A stretch of DNA of 64,000 bases from positions 1 through 64,000 of the forward strand of contig JAJDAK010000070.1 of assembly GCA_029261895.1 (NCBI GenBank), written 5' to 3'. Both the position numbers and the translations under genes were made by a program. Each line of letters begins with the position of its first letter. Position 1 is the stretch's first letter. The notes under the pieces were generated by a model, which saw only the letters and a program-made list of their open reading frames with translations, had not been told where the DNA came from and made no database searches. Of the stretch, positions 36,315 to 45,948 are shown piece by piece. The DNA comes from Deltaproteobacteria bacterium (GTDB taxonomy: Bacteria > Myxococcota_A > UBA9160 > SZUA-336).

Positions 36315-37739
36315 CTAGCGTCTCCGTGGCGAACTACCTCGCTTTGGCCCCGGTTCGGATGGGGTTTCATCGCCCGCTCGGGAACGCGCTCGTAGGCGTA
36401 AACGGAGCGGACCCGAACGCAGCTTCATCTTTGTTCTCAAGTAGGACTCGAGGTATCTTCGGTAATTGACTGGAACGTATTCGGGATTGCTAACGAAAAT
36501 CAGGATCGTGGTCGGCCGGATCGAAACCTGGGTCGCATAGTAGAAACGCGCGGGCTTCTTACCCATGGCAGGAGGCGCGTTGCGGGCCACGGCCTCCTCC
36601 AACCATTCGTTGATGCGATGTGTCGTAAAGGATTGCTGCGATGCATCGTGAACTGAAATCGCGCTTGGAAGCAGCTTCTTCACCCCCTGCCCCGTCAGTG
36701 CGCTGAAGAAAACGATCTCGGGGTCGCGCACGAAACCGAGTTTGCGATCCAATTGTTTTGCGAGTTCCGGACGGCGCGTCGATGGGTCGATCTCGTCGCA
36801 CTTATTGACACCCAAGATGACCGATCGGCCGGTATCCAGCGCGAGCCTTGCAACCTTCGCATCCTGGTCCGTCACGCCCTCGATCGCGTCGATCAAAAGC
36901 AGCGCGACATCGGCTCGTTGCAACGCGCGAAACGCCATATGGGCACTGCCTCGTTCCAAGCGGTCGCTACGCCGTGCTTGTTTGCGCAGGCCGGCGGTGT
37001 CGATCAACACAACGTCGCGTTCTCCAACCTTGATCCATGAGTCCGTCGTATCGCGTGTCGTGCCAGGCTCGTCGGCTACGAGAGCATCGGCGCCGTCGAC
37101 CAGCGCATTCAATAAAGATGACTTGCCGACATTGGGTCGACCGATAATAGCGATTCGTAACGCGTTGGGATCCACATGGGGAACCACACCGGACTTCTCT
37201 GGCAGCATACGAGCGATGGTGATTTCTAAATCTGCGATGCCTCGGCGATGCTCTGCCGAAGTCGCCACGATCGTGTCGAAACCAAGGCCATAAAACTCGC
37301 CTACCGCAGCATCCAACTGCACGCCATCGGTCTTATTCGCGACCACGATCACGCGCTTTTCGGCACGGCGTAACCGATTGGCGATTTCACGATCAAGCGG
37401 CAGGACGCCCGTCCGTGCATCGGTCACCAGCAGAATCACATCCGCATCCTGCATGACCCGCTCGGCCTGGCGCCGTACCGCAGCCGGGAGCCCCTGCTCG
37501 GCCTCGGGATCGAGCCCACCGGTGTCGACCAGCAGCACTTTTCGTCGCTCGATCTCGGTCTCCGCGACGATGCGATCCCGGGTAGCCCCCGGTCGATCAT
37601 CGACCAAAGCGCGGCTATTGCGCAGAAGCCGGTTGAAAAGCGTGGACTTGCCTACGTTTGCTCGGCCCAGGAGGGCGACCATGGGAGGGCCGTCGGCGTC
37701 ACGTTCATGCACGGATTTGCCACCTATCGTAGAATGCAT
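36315..37739 (-). CDS. der: ribosome biogenesis GTPase Der
   Basis: A 474-residue protein with two tandem GTPase domains: P-loops GRANVGKST (about 26-34) and GRPNVGKSS (about 198-206), with DTGGLDP and DTAGLRK as the G3 motifs and ANKTD/GVNKCDE as G4. A C-terminal KH-like domain follows. It helps assemble the 50S subunit. The start is uncertain: ATG 37739, an internal GTG, or the ATG at 37682, which begins right before the first P-loop. The Lys/Arg-rich tail is longer than usual. Confidence 0.96.
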   Translation of the reverse strand: MHSTIGGKSVHERDADGPPMVALLGRANVGKSTLFNRLLRNSRALVDDRPGATRDRIVAETEIERRKVLLVDTGGLDPEAEQGLPAAVRRQAERVMQDADVILLVTDARTGVLPLDREIANRLRRAEKRVIVVANKTDGVQLDAAVGEFYGLGFDTIVATSAEHRRGIADLEITIARMLPEKSGVVPHVDPNALRIAIIGRPNVGKSSLLNALVDGADALVADEPGTTRDTTDSWIKVGERDVVLIDTAGLRKQARRSDRLERGSAHMAFRALQRADVALLLIDAIEGVTDQDAKVARLALDTGRSVILGVNKCDEIDPSTRRPELAKQLDRKLGFVRDPEIVFFSALTGQGVKKLLPSAISVHDASQQSFTTHRINEWLEEAVARNAPPAMGKKPARFYYATQVSIRPTTILIFVSNPEYVPVNYRRYLESYLRTKMKLRSGPLRLRLRARSRAGDETPSEPGPKRGSSPRRR

Positions 37740-37798
37740 CCAGTTGTTTTGGCGGCGAGGTCCGGCCTCTGTGTCGCTCGTCTGCGGAGGATTGATTC

Positions 37799-38245
37799 AT
37801 GTTTGCTCGTACTCGTTTCGTATCTCTGTTTTTGGGCCTGGTGCTCGTCATCGGGCTCGCCCCGGCGGCCCAAGCCGATTCAACACAACTCTGTCGCGCG
37901 GTGAGCTCCATTCTACTCGCTCCCAGCGATTTGATCCTCGGGCCATACATCGCCGGCAAAGATCTCCACTACGGTCTCACCGAACAGGGCGATCCGATGA
38001 TTCTGAAAGTCATCGGGACACCCCCAGGTTACGCTTATTTGGTGATGATGCAGCTGGGTGGCAGCATCTTTCGCGTGATTGCCGGTGTTTTCGAATTGCC
38101 CATGGGCATGTTTACGTTGTTCCGTGAAGGCGCCGAGGGACCGCTTTTCAAGTCCCAGGACGAAACCTACGCGCTCTACTCCGAGGACTTTGGCCCCTGC
38201 CCCGTACGGATTGGTTCATCGTACAACACGATCAACGAGTTTTAG
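37799..38245 (+). CDS. small exported protein, unknown
   Basis: A 148-residue protein with GGAGGATT before the ATG and a signal peptide ending near AAQADS. The mature part has LLAPSDLILGPYIAGKD near the start, a hydrophobic stretch (YLVMMQLGGSIFRVIAGVFE) and a C-terminal CPVR. It overlaps the end of miaA (opposite strand) by 30 bases. Similar short exported proteins with a 'lapsD.llgp' motif occur in related genomes, but I cannot name a function. Confidence 0.65.
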   Translation: MFARTRFVSLFLGLVLVIGLAPAAQADSTQLCRAVSSILLAPSDLILGPYIAGKDLHYGLTEQGDPMILKVIGTPPGYAYLVMMQLGGSIFRVIAGVFELPMGMFTLFREGAEGPLFKSQDETYALYSEDFGPCPVRIGSSYNTINEF

Positions 38246-39133
38246 CGCACGATCGAGCAACGCTTCCGGATTGCTCGCGTCGACCCATTCTAAATTCGGC
38301 TCAGCACGAAACCAGGTGCGCTGTCGCTTTGCATAGCGTCGGGTGGCGATCACGATGGCTTCTTTGGCTTCGGGCTCGCTGAGTTCTCCCTTTAGCAATG
38401 CGTTGGTTTCTCGATAGCCAATGCATTGCAATGGACTGAGTTCCGGGCCAAAGCCCCGCGCGTGCAACCCGCGCACCTCATCGACCAAGCCCGTGCTGAA
38501 CATCCGTTCCACGCGTCGACGAATCCGCGCCCAGAGTTCCTCGCGCTCGAGATCCAGCGCGAACCAACGCATGCGGTACGGACGGTCGCCGAATTCATGG
38601 CCACGATGTTGCTCCGAAAGCGGCTTCGCGGCAATGCGATGGGCTTCGAGCGCACGGACCAGCCGTATGCGGTCCGCACCCTCGATGCGGGCTGCTGCCG
38701 TCGGATCAACTTCGCGTAGTTCTTCCTGCAGCGTTTCACTGTCCAAAGCTTCGAGCTCCGCACGAATGGTCGGGTCAGACTCGACCCCGCCAATCAATCC
38801 GCCCGCGAAGGCGCGCGCATAAAGGCCACATCCACCGCAGAGCATGACCGCTTTTCCCCTGGCTGTGATCTCGGCCGCGGCCGCGCGCGCGAGTTCCAGA
38901 AAGCGACCGGCCGACATAGGGTCATCGGGGTCCACCACATCGATGAGGTGGTGGCGAACCGCGTCCAATATTTCGTGTTCGGGCTTTGCGGTGCCAATGT
39001 CCATACCTCGGTAAACCTGCATCGAATCTACGCTAATGATTTCCGCGTCGATGCGTTTTGCGATTTCGCACGCGAGTGCGGTTTTTCCGGTGCCGGTGAG
39101 ACCGACGATCGCCAATACCTCGGGTTGATCCAT
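38216..39133 (-). CDS. miaA: tRNA dimethylallyltransferase MiaA
   Basis: A 305-residue enzyme that adds a dimethylallyl group to A37 of tRNAs reading UNN codons. Visible motifs are the P-loop GLTGTGKTALA, SVDSMQVYRGMDIGTAKP, HHLIDVVDP, GGCGLYARA (normally GGTGLY) and LQCIGYRE with the basic RRYAKRQRTWFR. It lies just downstream of mutL on the same strand, an arrangement conserved in many Proteobacteria. Confidence 0.96.
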   Translation of the reverse strand: MDQPEVLAIVGLTGTGKTALACEIAKRIDAEIISVDSMQVYRGMDIGTAKPEHEILDAVRHHLIDVVDPDDPMSAGRFLELARAAAAEITARGKAVMLCGGCGLYARAFAGGLIGGVESDPTIRAELEALDSETLQEELREVDPTAAARIEGADRIRLVRALEAHRIAAKPLSEQHRGHEFGDRPYRMRWFALDLEREELWARIRRRVERMFSTGLVDEVRGLHARGFGPELSPLQCIGYRETNALLKGELSEPEAKEAIVIATRRYAKRQRTWFRAEPNLEWVDASNPEALLDRALKLVDRVVR

Positions 39134-39142
39134 TTGCGAATG

Positions 39143-40960
39143 CTACCGACGCAGGAAGCGACGTTCCAATTCGGCTTCGCTCAACTCCCAAAGAATGGGC
39201 CGCCCGTGGGGGCAATTGGGAAACCAAAGCGTCGAGTCTAAGGATTCAAGCAGGCCCTGGACCTCGGCCTTTTCCAGCCGATCGCCTTTGCGAATCGCGG
39301 CGTGGCAGGCGGCGGTCGCGAGCACGCCGTGAACGGCTGCATCGATGCCATCGCGGGTCTCGTAATCATCGGGATCACGCAGCGCGCCCGCGGTTTCCTC
39401 GAGTAGTATTTGCCAGTCCTGCGTACGCCGTGTAGCCAAGACGGCCGGCACCGCGCGTACGCCGATCCGTACACCGCCTTTCGCGGTGGTTTCTGCAAAC
39501 TCCAATTCGAAACCGGCGCGTTCGAGGTCCGCTTGTGCCTGCTGCAAACTATCGGCGGTGCTACGTGTTAGTTCGATCCAGACGGGAACCAAAAGCGCCT
39601 GCCGTTCGAGCTTTTCATTCAACAGACTCTGGCGCATGCGTTCAAAAAGTACGCGCTCGTGGGCCGCATGTTGATCGAGCAGCAGCAGGCCATCCGAACC
39701 TTCGAGGATCAAATACGTTCCCATGACTTGCCCCACGAATTGCAGCACAGCGAAATTTCCGGTTGAGACAGGCGTTGCAAACTCGGATGGGGTAGCGGTG
39801 GAATCACGAGTTCCATAGCCCACAAAATCCGCTTTCGATGCGAGCATGAAATCGGACTGCGCGGGTGTCGCAGGCCCGCCCGCGTCGGCCACGTACATCG
39901 CGCGATCTGTGCCCTGGCGTGTGCCCAAAAATGTCGGACGGGGCGCATCGGTTTGACGTCTTGAGGGTAGTCCCAATGCTTCTACGAGCGCTTCGCGCAC
40001 CAATCCAAAAATGTCGCGGGGTTCTCGAAAGCGTACCTCCCATTTTGCGGGATGAACGTTGACATCCACTTCCGCGGGGTCAACCGAGAGGTAGAGTACA
40101 GCGGCCGGGTGTCGTCCCGGTGGTAGCGCATCTCGATAGGCGTCCCGCACGGCCTGAAGCAAGAGTCGATCGCGCACCGGTCGCGCGTTTACGAAAATAT
40201 GGATGTCACCGGCGGTACCACGGAAGAGTTCGGTCGGCGTCGCGAATCCCTGGACGGATGCGGATCCGAAGCTTCCTTTTACTGCGATCATGCGTTCGCT
40301 CACGCTTGGCGGCAGGACGGCTACAACACGCTCGCGAAGATTCGATGTTGGTAAGAAGAGCAGCGCGCGCTGACCGTCGCGTTCGAGTTCAAAATGAACA
40401 TCCGGGCGCGCGAGCGCGATGCGTTCCAACCAGCGCACGATATGGCCCGTTTCCGTTGAACCGGTCTTTAGGAATTTCTGCCGCGCCGGCACCAGCCCAA
40501 AGACGTCGGCGATTTCGATCGAGGTGCCCTCTGGACACGCGACTTCCGTTACTTGATCGATGCCATTGCCCTCCCCGGAAACCTCCGTTCCAATGGGATC
40601 GGATGCTGTCCGCGTACGCATTCGTACGCGAGCCACCGCCGCGATACTCGGCAAGGCTTCACCGCGAAATCCCAGCGTTTCGATACGCGTGAGACTCTCG
40701 GCGTCTCGAAGCTTGCTCGTCGCATGACGTTGGAATGCGAGCTTCGCATCGTCAATGCCAAGCCCGATTCCGTTATCGGTTACGCGGATCCAGCGCTTGC
40801 CACCATCGCGAATGCTGAGCTCGATTCGCGTGGCCTCAGCATCCAGCGCGTTTTCGACCAACTCCTTCACGATCGACGCCGGGCGCTCGACGACTTCGCC
40901 GGCGGCGATCTGGTTCACCAGCGGATCTGGCAGCACACGAATTCGACCCATCATTGGCAC
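39143..40960 (-). CDS. mutL: DNA mismatch repair protein MutL
   Basis: A 605-residue mismatch repair factor. The GHKL ATPase domain shows LVNQIAAGEVVERPASIVKE, ELVENALDAEAT, DNGIGL and TLGFRGEAL. The C-terminal domain retains the endonuclease metal site DQHAAHERVLFE (about 425-436), with ACHAAIRKGD and CPHGRP. This means MutL itself would nick the nascent strand, as in bacteria without MutH. It is followed closely by miaA. Confidence 0.96.
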   Translation of the reverse strand: MPMMGRIRVLPDPLVNQIAAGEVVERPASIVKELVENALDAEATRIELSIRDGGKRWIRVTDNGIGLGIDDAKLAFQRHATSKLRDAESLTRIETLGFRGEALPSIAAVARVRMRTRTASDPIGTEVSGEGNGIDQVTEVACPEGTSIEIADVFGLVPARQKFLKTGSTETGHIVRWLERIALARPDVHFELERDGQRALLFLPTSNLRERVVAVLPPSVSERMIAVKGSFGSASVQGFATPTELFRGTAGDIHIFVNARPVRDRLLLQAVRDAYRDALPPGRHPAAVLYLSVDPAEVDVNVHPAKWEVRFREPRDIFGLVREALVEALGLPSRRQTDAPRPTFLGTRQGTDRAMYVADAGGPATPAQSDFMLASKADFVGYGTRDSTATPSEFATPVSTGNFAVLQFVGQVMGTYLILEGSDGLLLLDQHAAHERVLFERMRQSLLNEKLERQALLVPVWIELTRSTADSLQQAQADLERAGFELEFAETTAKGGVRIGVRAVPAVLATRRTQDWQILLEETAGALRDPDDYETRDGIDAAVHGVLATAACHAAIRKGDRLEKAEVQGLLESLDSTLWFPNCPHGRPILWELSEAELERRFLRR

Positions 40961-41056
40961 CTAAATAGCTGTGGATTTGAAGCGCGTATAGTAACCGCTT
41001 GGTACCCGACTGAAACGCATCCGATGCGCCTAACACCTGGATTTTTCAATTAAGTC

Positions 41057-41086
41057 TTGACACGACAGGGAGTTAGGTCATCTATT
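41057..41086 (+). promoter_or_regulatory. possible promoter of the NtrC-like gene
   Basis: A perfect TTGACA (41057-41062) is followed by TCTATT (41081-41086) after 18 bases, and an AAGGGGGG ribosome binding site lies at 41093-41100 before the ATG at 41109. The -10 is only a partial match. Confidence 0.45.
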
Positions 41087-41108
41087 TGTAATAAGGGGGG
41101 AATTTTCA

Positions 41109-42155
41109 ATGGCAGGTTCAGCGTCAGGCCCAGATCCGATTGCCACGACTGAAACATCGAGCTCGAGTAGCCCCGCCAGGGACGGCGTGTCCCGAAGACG
41201 TGGCGATAGACTTGCGGGTACCAGCCGTGCGATCCAGCGCGCGCTAGAGCAAATCGCTGTCGCCGGACGCGGGCGTTTCGCCGTGTGGATTCAGGGTGAA
41301 GAAGGTGTGGATAAAGACCTCGCCGCAAGACTGATTCATGACGCGAGTGAATGGGCCCAAGGCGGCTTCTTCGCGCTTGATGCGTCCATCGTTCCTGAGT
41401 CCCTCTTGGCGCGCGAACTCTTCGGCAGTGTTCAGGGCGCGATCCCTGCATTGGCTGCGGCATACGAAGGCGCGTTCGCGCGTGTGCGTACTGGGACCGT
41501 ATTGATCGAACGTATCGAAACGTTGCCTAAAGATCTGCAACAGCTGCTTGCCACGGTGTTGGAGCGTGGCGAGTTTCGAGCGGTCGGTAGCCAAAGCGAT
41601 CAAGCGTTGGGTGGACGCCTGATCGCCTCGAGTGCCAGTTCGTTGGATACGCTGGTGTCGGAGGGCCGATTGGTTGCTGAGCTTGCAGAGCGCTTGCGCC
41701 TCTTGGAAATTCGAATTCCGCCGCTGCGTGAACGCAAAGAAGATATCTTACCCACCGCTGCACATATTCTGAACTTTGCGCGCATGGAAATTGAGAGTGA
41801 AACGGGGAAGCCCTCGACGGTTCGTGGTTTCACGCGAGAGGCGTTAGAGCGCGTTGTCTCGCATAGCTGGCCGGGCAATGAGCGCGAACTGAAAGAACAG
41901 ATTCGTGCGGCGCTGCGCTTAGCGCGGAACGACGAGTTAGGACCCGAAGACCTACTTCTATCCTGGGATGCATCCGATGACATCCCATCGTTTCGAGATG
42001 CGAAACGAGCCTTCGAGCGTGAATACGTGACCCGTGTGCTCCGGGTCTGTCATGGCAATATCAGCCGCGCAGCGCGGATCGCCAAGAAAGACCGCAAGGA
42101 TTTCTACGACGTGATGCGCCGCAATTCGATCAACCCGCAGGAATTTCGATCATAA
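41109..42155 (+). CDS. degenerate NtrC-type protein, AAA+ plus Fis HTH
   Basis: A 348-residue protein built like the central and C-terminal parts of sigma-54 activators, but with key motifs lost. Walker A is GEEGVDKD instead of GESGTGKE. Walker B reads GTVLIERIETL instead of GTLFLDEIxxL. The sigma-54-contacting GAFTGA loop is replaced by GAIPAL. The PPLRERKEDI and HSWPGNERELK segments and a Fis-type HTH (NISRAARIAKKDRKDFYDVM) are intact. It probably binds DNA but is unlikely to hydrolyse ATP or open sigma-54 promoters. It could be a repressor or a signal-coupled DNA binder. Confidence 0.85.
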   Translation: MAGSASGPDPIATTETSSSSSPARDGVSRRRGDRLAGTSRAIQRALEQIAVAGRGRFAVWIQGEEGVDKDLAARLIHDASEWAQGGFFALDASIVPESLLARELFGSVQGAIPALAAAYEGAFARVRTGTVLIERIETLPKDLQQLLATVLERGEFRAVGSQSDQALGGRLIASSASSLDTLVSEGRLVAELAERLRLLEIRIPPLRERKEDILPTAAHILNFARMEIESETGKPSTVRGFTREALERVVSHSWPGNERELKEQIRAALRLARNDELGPEDLLLSWDASDDIPSFRDAKRAFEREYVTRVLRVCHGNISRAARIAKKDRKDFYDVMRRNSINPQEFRS

Positions 42156-42168
42156 CTAGCGCGGTATC

Positions 42169-42259
42169 GGCGGGCTTTGCCCGCCTGCGCGCACGGCAGA
42201 CAGCTTCGCGTCTGCCTTCGGACCTAATTAGCAACGAAGGCGCGCGCCGGTGCTAATTA
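42169..42259. terminator. three successive hairpins between convergent genes
   Basis: GGCGGGC-TTT-GCCCGCC (42169-42185), GGCAGAC...GTCTGCC (42195-42216), and TAATTAGCA...TGCTAATTA (42225-42259). The last overlaps the pgi stop codon. They fill the gap between the NtrC-like gene and pgi and probably terminate transcription from both sides. The lack of long T-runs leaves the mechanism open. Confidence 0.55.
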
Positions 42260-43513
42260 CGAGGTCGTTAATATCCTGTGGGCAGCATTCTTACCGGCTT
42301 CGACGCCGGGTTGGTCGAAGGGGTTCACGCCGTAGAGCGCGCCACAGAGGGCGGTCTGGAGCTGCTGCAGTAGGAGTAGCTCGCCAACCGTCTCCGGTGT
42401 GATCTTCGGGATGCGCAGGCGTACCAGCGGACGCCTGGCGGCAATCAGGGCTTCTTCCGTGCCCCGCGCTTCGGCATCGAGCACCGTCTCCATGCGTTTG
42501 CCCTTGATCGCGGGCTGTGGAGCCCTGCGACCGATCGCTACCCCGCGTCGAAACCGGTCGACCCGTAGGATGGTGTAGAGCTTGTCATCCGGACCATCGA
42601 CGTAGAGTTGGATCTGCGAATGCTGATCGGTGGCACCGCGCGCGATCACAGGTGTGGGTCCGCGTCCGTTCTTACCGAGACTCTCTGCCCAGATCTGGCG
42701 AAACCAATCGCCGGTCAACATCAGCGCATCGGCGTAGATCATTTCGACATGGATCGGACGGCCGTGTTTTTCGGTATGAATGAAGTGGAGGGCGGCGAGT
42801 TGACCCGCAGGTCCCAGCATGGCGTCTTTGCGACAGCGTGACTCCATGTCGCGCGCGCCCTGCAATATCTTCTGTACCGGTACCCCACAAAGTAGCGGGA
42901 CCAGCAATCCACTTGCGGTGAAAACCGAGTAGCGCCCAGGCACATGCTTCGGGAAGTCGAGCACCTCTAAGTCCTCGGCTTCCGCCAGATCGTGTAACTC
43001 ACCGCTATCGCCGGTGGTGACCACCCATTGCTTTGACGGTCGATAGCTTTTGGAGCGCCGACGAAAAGCTTCCCACAGCGCGTAAAGTTGGGCTTGTGTC
43101 TCGAGCGTGCCGCCGGACTTACTCACGATGTGGACCAGCGTTCGGTTCGGATTGAGCACATCCAGCAAAGCTCCGAAGCTTTCAGGGTCTATATTGTCTG
43201 GGAAATGAAAGCGCGGTAACGGCGCCTTACGCGTTTCGTTATATCTCGGCGGAAGCAATGCCCTGCAGACCGCCTGTGCACCAAGAGAACTTCCGCCGAT
43301 GCCGAGTTGTACGACATCGGTAATTTTAGGCGGGAGCGTCTTTTTGACTCGTCGCATCTGCGCAAGAAGCTCTCGGTCCGCGGTCACGCGCAGAAAGTCG
43401 CCCTCTGGAGCCGCGTCGAGGTCGCGTAGCGCATCACGCAAACTCGACCCATGGGACCGCAATTCCTCTGCCGGAACCTGCGCCGCGTCGAGATCGATAT
43501 TGAGTGGGGCCAT
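42257..43513 (-). CDS. pgi: glucose-6-phosphate isomerase
   Basis: A 418-residue glycolytic enzyme that interconverts glucose 6-phosphate and fructose 6-phosphate. Visible motifs are VQLGIGGSSLGAQAV, VHIVSKSGGTLET, FTASGLLVPLL, IWAESLGKNGRGPTP and, near the C-terminus, NPFDQPGVEAGK. At 418 residues it belongs to the shorter bacterial type rather than the 550-residue E. coli type. A phosphofructokinase gene lies 2.4 kb away on the same strand. Confidence 0.94.
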   Translation of the reverse strand: MAPLNIDLDAAQVPAEELRSHGSSLRDALRDLDAAPEGDFLRVTADRELLAQMRRVKKTLPPKITDVVQLGIGGSSLGAQAVCRALLPPRYNETRKAPLPRFHFPDNIDPESFGALLDVLNPNRTLVHIVSKSGGTLETQAQLYALWEAFRRRSKSYRPSKQWVVTTGDSGELHDLAEAEDLEVLDFPKHVPGRYSVFTASGLLVPLLCGVPVQKILQGARDMESRCRKDAMLGPAGQLAALHFIHTEKHGRPIHVEMIYADALMLTGDWFRQIWAESLGKNGRGPTPVIARGATDQHSQIQLYVDGPDDKLYTILRVDRFRRGVAIGRRAPQPAIKGKRMETVLDAEARGTEEALIAARRPLVRLRIPKITPETVGELLLLQQLQTALCGALYGVNPFDQPGVEAGKNAAHRILTTS

Positions 43514-43549
43514 AGAGACTCCTTTGCGAATGGCTACTCTCTAATTAGG

Positions 43550-44356
43550 ATGAAAGCCGCAGTCGTTCAACTCAGATCGGTAGCAGACCTTGGGCATAAC
43601 CTCGAGCGCGCACTGCATTGGATTGCTGAAGCCGCAGGCTCAGGGGCAAGCGTCATCGCCCTACCGGAAAATTTCGCGTATCTCGGCGAAGTCGATTCGG
43701 GTCCGTGCCCGGTAGCGGAGCCGATCCACGGCCCAATCGTTTCGCAGCTACAGCAGGCAGCCAGGCAACACGGCGTCGTGTTGGTCGGCGCAACGATTCC
43801 CGAGCATGATGAATCTACTTCGCGAAACTACAACACGGCCGTTGTGATTGATGCCGATGGCGAGCTCCGTGGTCACTACCGCAAGATGCATCTCTTCGAT
43901 GCGGATTTACCCGATGCGACGTATCGCGAATCGGCTTCGGTCGCAGCGGGCGATGAGATAGCGCTGGTCGAAGTCGGTCCGCTTCGAATCGGTCTATCGA
44001 TCTGCTACGACCTGCGCTTTCCCGAACTCTATCGCGCATTGCGCGCACGTGGCGCAAACATCTTGATCGTACCCGCCGCATTTACCGTCCCTAGCGGCCG
44101 CGATCATTGGGAAGTCCTATTGCGCGCACGTGCGATTGAAAACCAATGTTTCGTGCTCGCGCCAGGCCAGCAGGGTCGTCACGGCGAAACCCGGGTTTCG
44201 TACGGGCACTCCATGATCGTGGATCCTTGGGGTGAGGTTCTTAGCGTACTCGAAGACGGTGAAGGCTACGTGTCTGCCGATCTGGACTTTGAGGCACAAG
44301 TTGCACTCCGAACGCGTGTGCCCGTTCACGAGCACCGTAGAACAGAGCTGACCTAA
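43550..44356 (+). CDS. nitrilase-family carbon-nitrogen hydrolase (Nit1-like)
   Basis: A 268-residue amidase from the ATG at 43550. The Glu-Lys-Cys triad is visible: Glu in ALPENFAYLG, Lys in HYRKMHLFD, and Cys in GLSICYDLRFPELYR. This set and the size match Nit1/deaminated-glutathione amidase, a metabolite-repair enzyme, though other omega-amidases are possible. It is divergent from pgi with a short shared upstream region. Confidence 0.88.
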   Translation: MKAAVVQLRSVADLGHNLERALHWIAEAAGSGASVIALPENFAYLGEVDSGPCPVAEPIHGPIVSQLQQAARQHGVVLVGATIPEHDESTSRNYNTAVVIDADGELRGHYRKMHLFDADLPDATYRESASVAAGDEIALVEVGPLRIGLSICYDLRFPELYRALRARGANILIVPAAFTVPSGRDHWEVLLRARAIENQCFVLAPGQQGRHGETRVSYGHSMIVDPWGEVLSVLEDGEGYVSADLDFEAQVALRTRVPVHEHRRTELT

Positions 44357-44377
44357 AGCCGGCATTCCTGACGGCCG

Positions 44378-44686
44378 ATGAATTCTTCGACCATGAAAAA
44401 TGCAGAATTGCGTCTAATCGAAGGCGAGGCGCTCGAGAGCCGCTTTGTCGTGGCGGCCGGAGATGTACTTCTCGGTCGCTCCAAAGACGCTGAAATGCGG
44501 CTGACCGATGGAGCCGCGAGTCGTGAACATGCTGCGATCCTTGCGGACAGCGGTACGTTTACGCTCGAGGATCTCCAGAGCACCAACGGAACGTTTCTGA
44601 ACGGAAAACGCATTCGCTCCGCCAAACTCGAAGACGGCGACGAAATCCGTATCGGCCGGACCACTTTTCTTTTCGTTTTACACTAG
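44378..44686 (+). CDS. FHA-domain protein
   Basis: A 102-residue protein that is a single forkhead-associated domain, which would bind phosphothreonine peptides. Core residues are LLGRSKDAEMRL, ASREHAAI and LQSTNGTFLNGKRI, with the GR, SxxH-like and NG positions conserved. The ATG at 44393 is an alternative start. No kinase gene is adjacent. Confidence 0.9.
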   Translation: MNSSTMKNAELRLIEGEALESRFVVAAGDVLLGRSKDAEMRLTDGAASREHAAILADSGTFTLEDLQSTNGTFLNGKRIRSAKLEDGDEIRIGRTTFLFVLH

Positions 44687-44809
44687 AACTACCGTTTGCC
44701 TGCGCGCGGAAGAGCAGTTCCTATTTTGGGCATCCAGCGCACGTCGAAACAGCTCAAGCCCGCGTTACCGAGCTTTTGACTGGGCACGGCTCTTGCTCTT
44801 GATAGGGGC

Positions 44810-45091
44810 ATGAGTTGTCCCCCCCCAATGCATATAGATGATGTGGTGGCCGAAGCCATCCTTGAAGAAGACGGTCTGGAAGTCGATCGCCTACTCGTAT
44901 CGGATGCGATTGTGAGTCGCGAAGGCAATCACTACCGGATTGAGAGCGGCGGCGAAAGCTGGCAGGAGCTCGAGCAGATCGCGGTCCGGCACGGTGCTGA
45001 CGGCGTCGGCCTCTGCGACTGTGGAGCGCGCCTATCCCGCACCGAGCGATCTTGCTTCTGTCGCTCCTGTGGTCGGAACTACCGCTCTTAG
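44810..45091 (+). CDS. small zinc-ribbon-type protein
   Basis: A 93-residue protein whose C-terminus has CDCGARLSRTERSCFCRSCG, a likely four- to five-cysteine zinc ribbon. The N-terminus is acidic (DDVVAEAILEEDGLEVDRLL). GGGG shortly before the ATG may be the ribosome binding site. It overlaps the convergent lipoprotein gene by four bases. No known function. Confidence 0.6.
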   Translation: MSCPPPMHIDDVVAEAILEEDGLEVDRLLVSDAIVSREGNHYRIESGGESWQELEQIAVRHGADGVGLCDCGARLSRTERSCFCRSCGRNYRS

Positions 45092-45948
45092 CGCCGGCAG
45101 CCGAGACATCGAACTTGAAGCTTGTAGCGCGACGTAATGCGATCGCCCTGCTCCGCGTCGAGATGCATCTCGATCTCCGCCTGCGAGCCACTCAGCCGAC
45201 CGTCGGCCAGAAGTTCTGACTCGCCCCGAACCTCGAGCAGGAGTCGCCCCGATAACCCCTGCTGAATCCGTAGGTCATCCCGTTCGACACGACTGTGCCA
45301 ACGAATCCACGTGCGTTCGTCTTCGCCGATGGTGGTGTTCTGATAATGCAGTGGCAGGCGGATTCCAAGCTGATACCGACCCATCGGGGGTAGGTCGCGG
45401 TGGCCGTTCCAAGCGGTTTCGGTCTCTGGATGGGTGACCGGATACGCGAGCATGGCCCAATCCAATACGTGTAGGCCTGCCAGAATCGGATCGAGGCTTT
45501 GTATAATCTCCGCAGTCGTCGAACCGTCCTCTGCGATGAGCGCGCTCGCTTGCGTTTTCTTCAACAAACCGCGAATCGTTCCGCCACTGGGATTGGCATC
45601 GTTCGGATCAAGACGCGTTTCACCTTGATCGGTACGGGTCACGAGACCGCGCTCGCTGATTGCGAGCTGGCTCGTACCCGTTGGTGCGCCCTCAACGGTT
45701 TCGAAATAGCGCTGCAACTGGAGCTCGAGTTCGGTTTCCCCACGTTGAGGTCGCGCGAGTAATCGATAATCCGCGACTTGTTGCACGTCGACCTTGCGAC
45801 CGTTGATCTCCGTCTTGGCATTGAGTTCGAGTCGGAAGTTCTGCGTCTCGAAAGCATCAAACCCGTAGGGCGCTCGTGGTGGTTCTGCGGGCTGACACGC
45901 GAGGGCTAGCGAGCAGATGAATGCGCCAATGCATCGCATATGCATCAA
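45088..45948 (-). CDS. hypothetical lipoprotein
   Basis: A 286-residue protein with a lipobox (LALAC, Cys18). The mature part looks beta-rich: ETQNFRLELNAKTEINGRKV, LQRYFETVEGAPTG and EIEMHLDAEQGDRITSRYK. It resembles periplasmic proteins of the lipocalin or LolA type in strand pattern only. It overlaps the upstream phosphofructokinase gene stop as ATGA, so they are probably co-expressed. Confidence 0.65.
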   Translation of the reverse strand: MMHMRCIGAFICSLALACQPAEPPRAPYGFDAFETQNFRLELNAKTEINGRKVDVQQVADYRLLARPQRGETELELQLQRYFETVEGAPTGTSQLAISERGLVTRTDQGETRLDPNDANPSGGTIRGLLKKTQASALIAEDGSTTAEIIQSLDPILAGLHVLDWAMLAYPVTHPETETAWNGHRDLPPMGRYQLGIRLPLHYQNTTIGEDERTWIRWHSRVERDDLRIQQGLSGRLLLEVRGESELLADGRLSGSQAEIEMHLDAEQGDRITSRYKLQVRCLGCRR

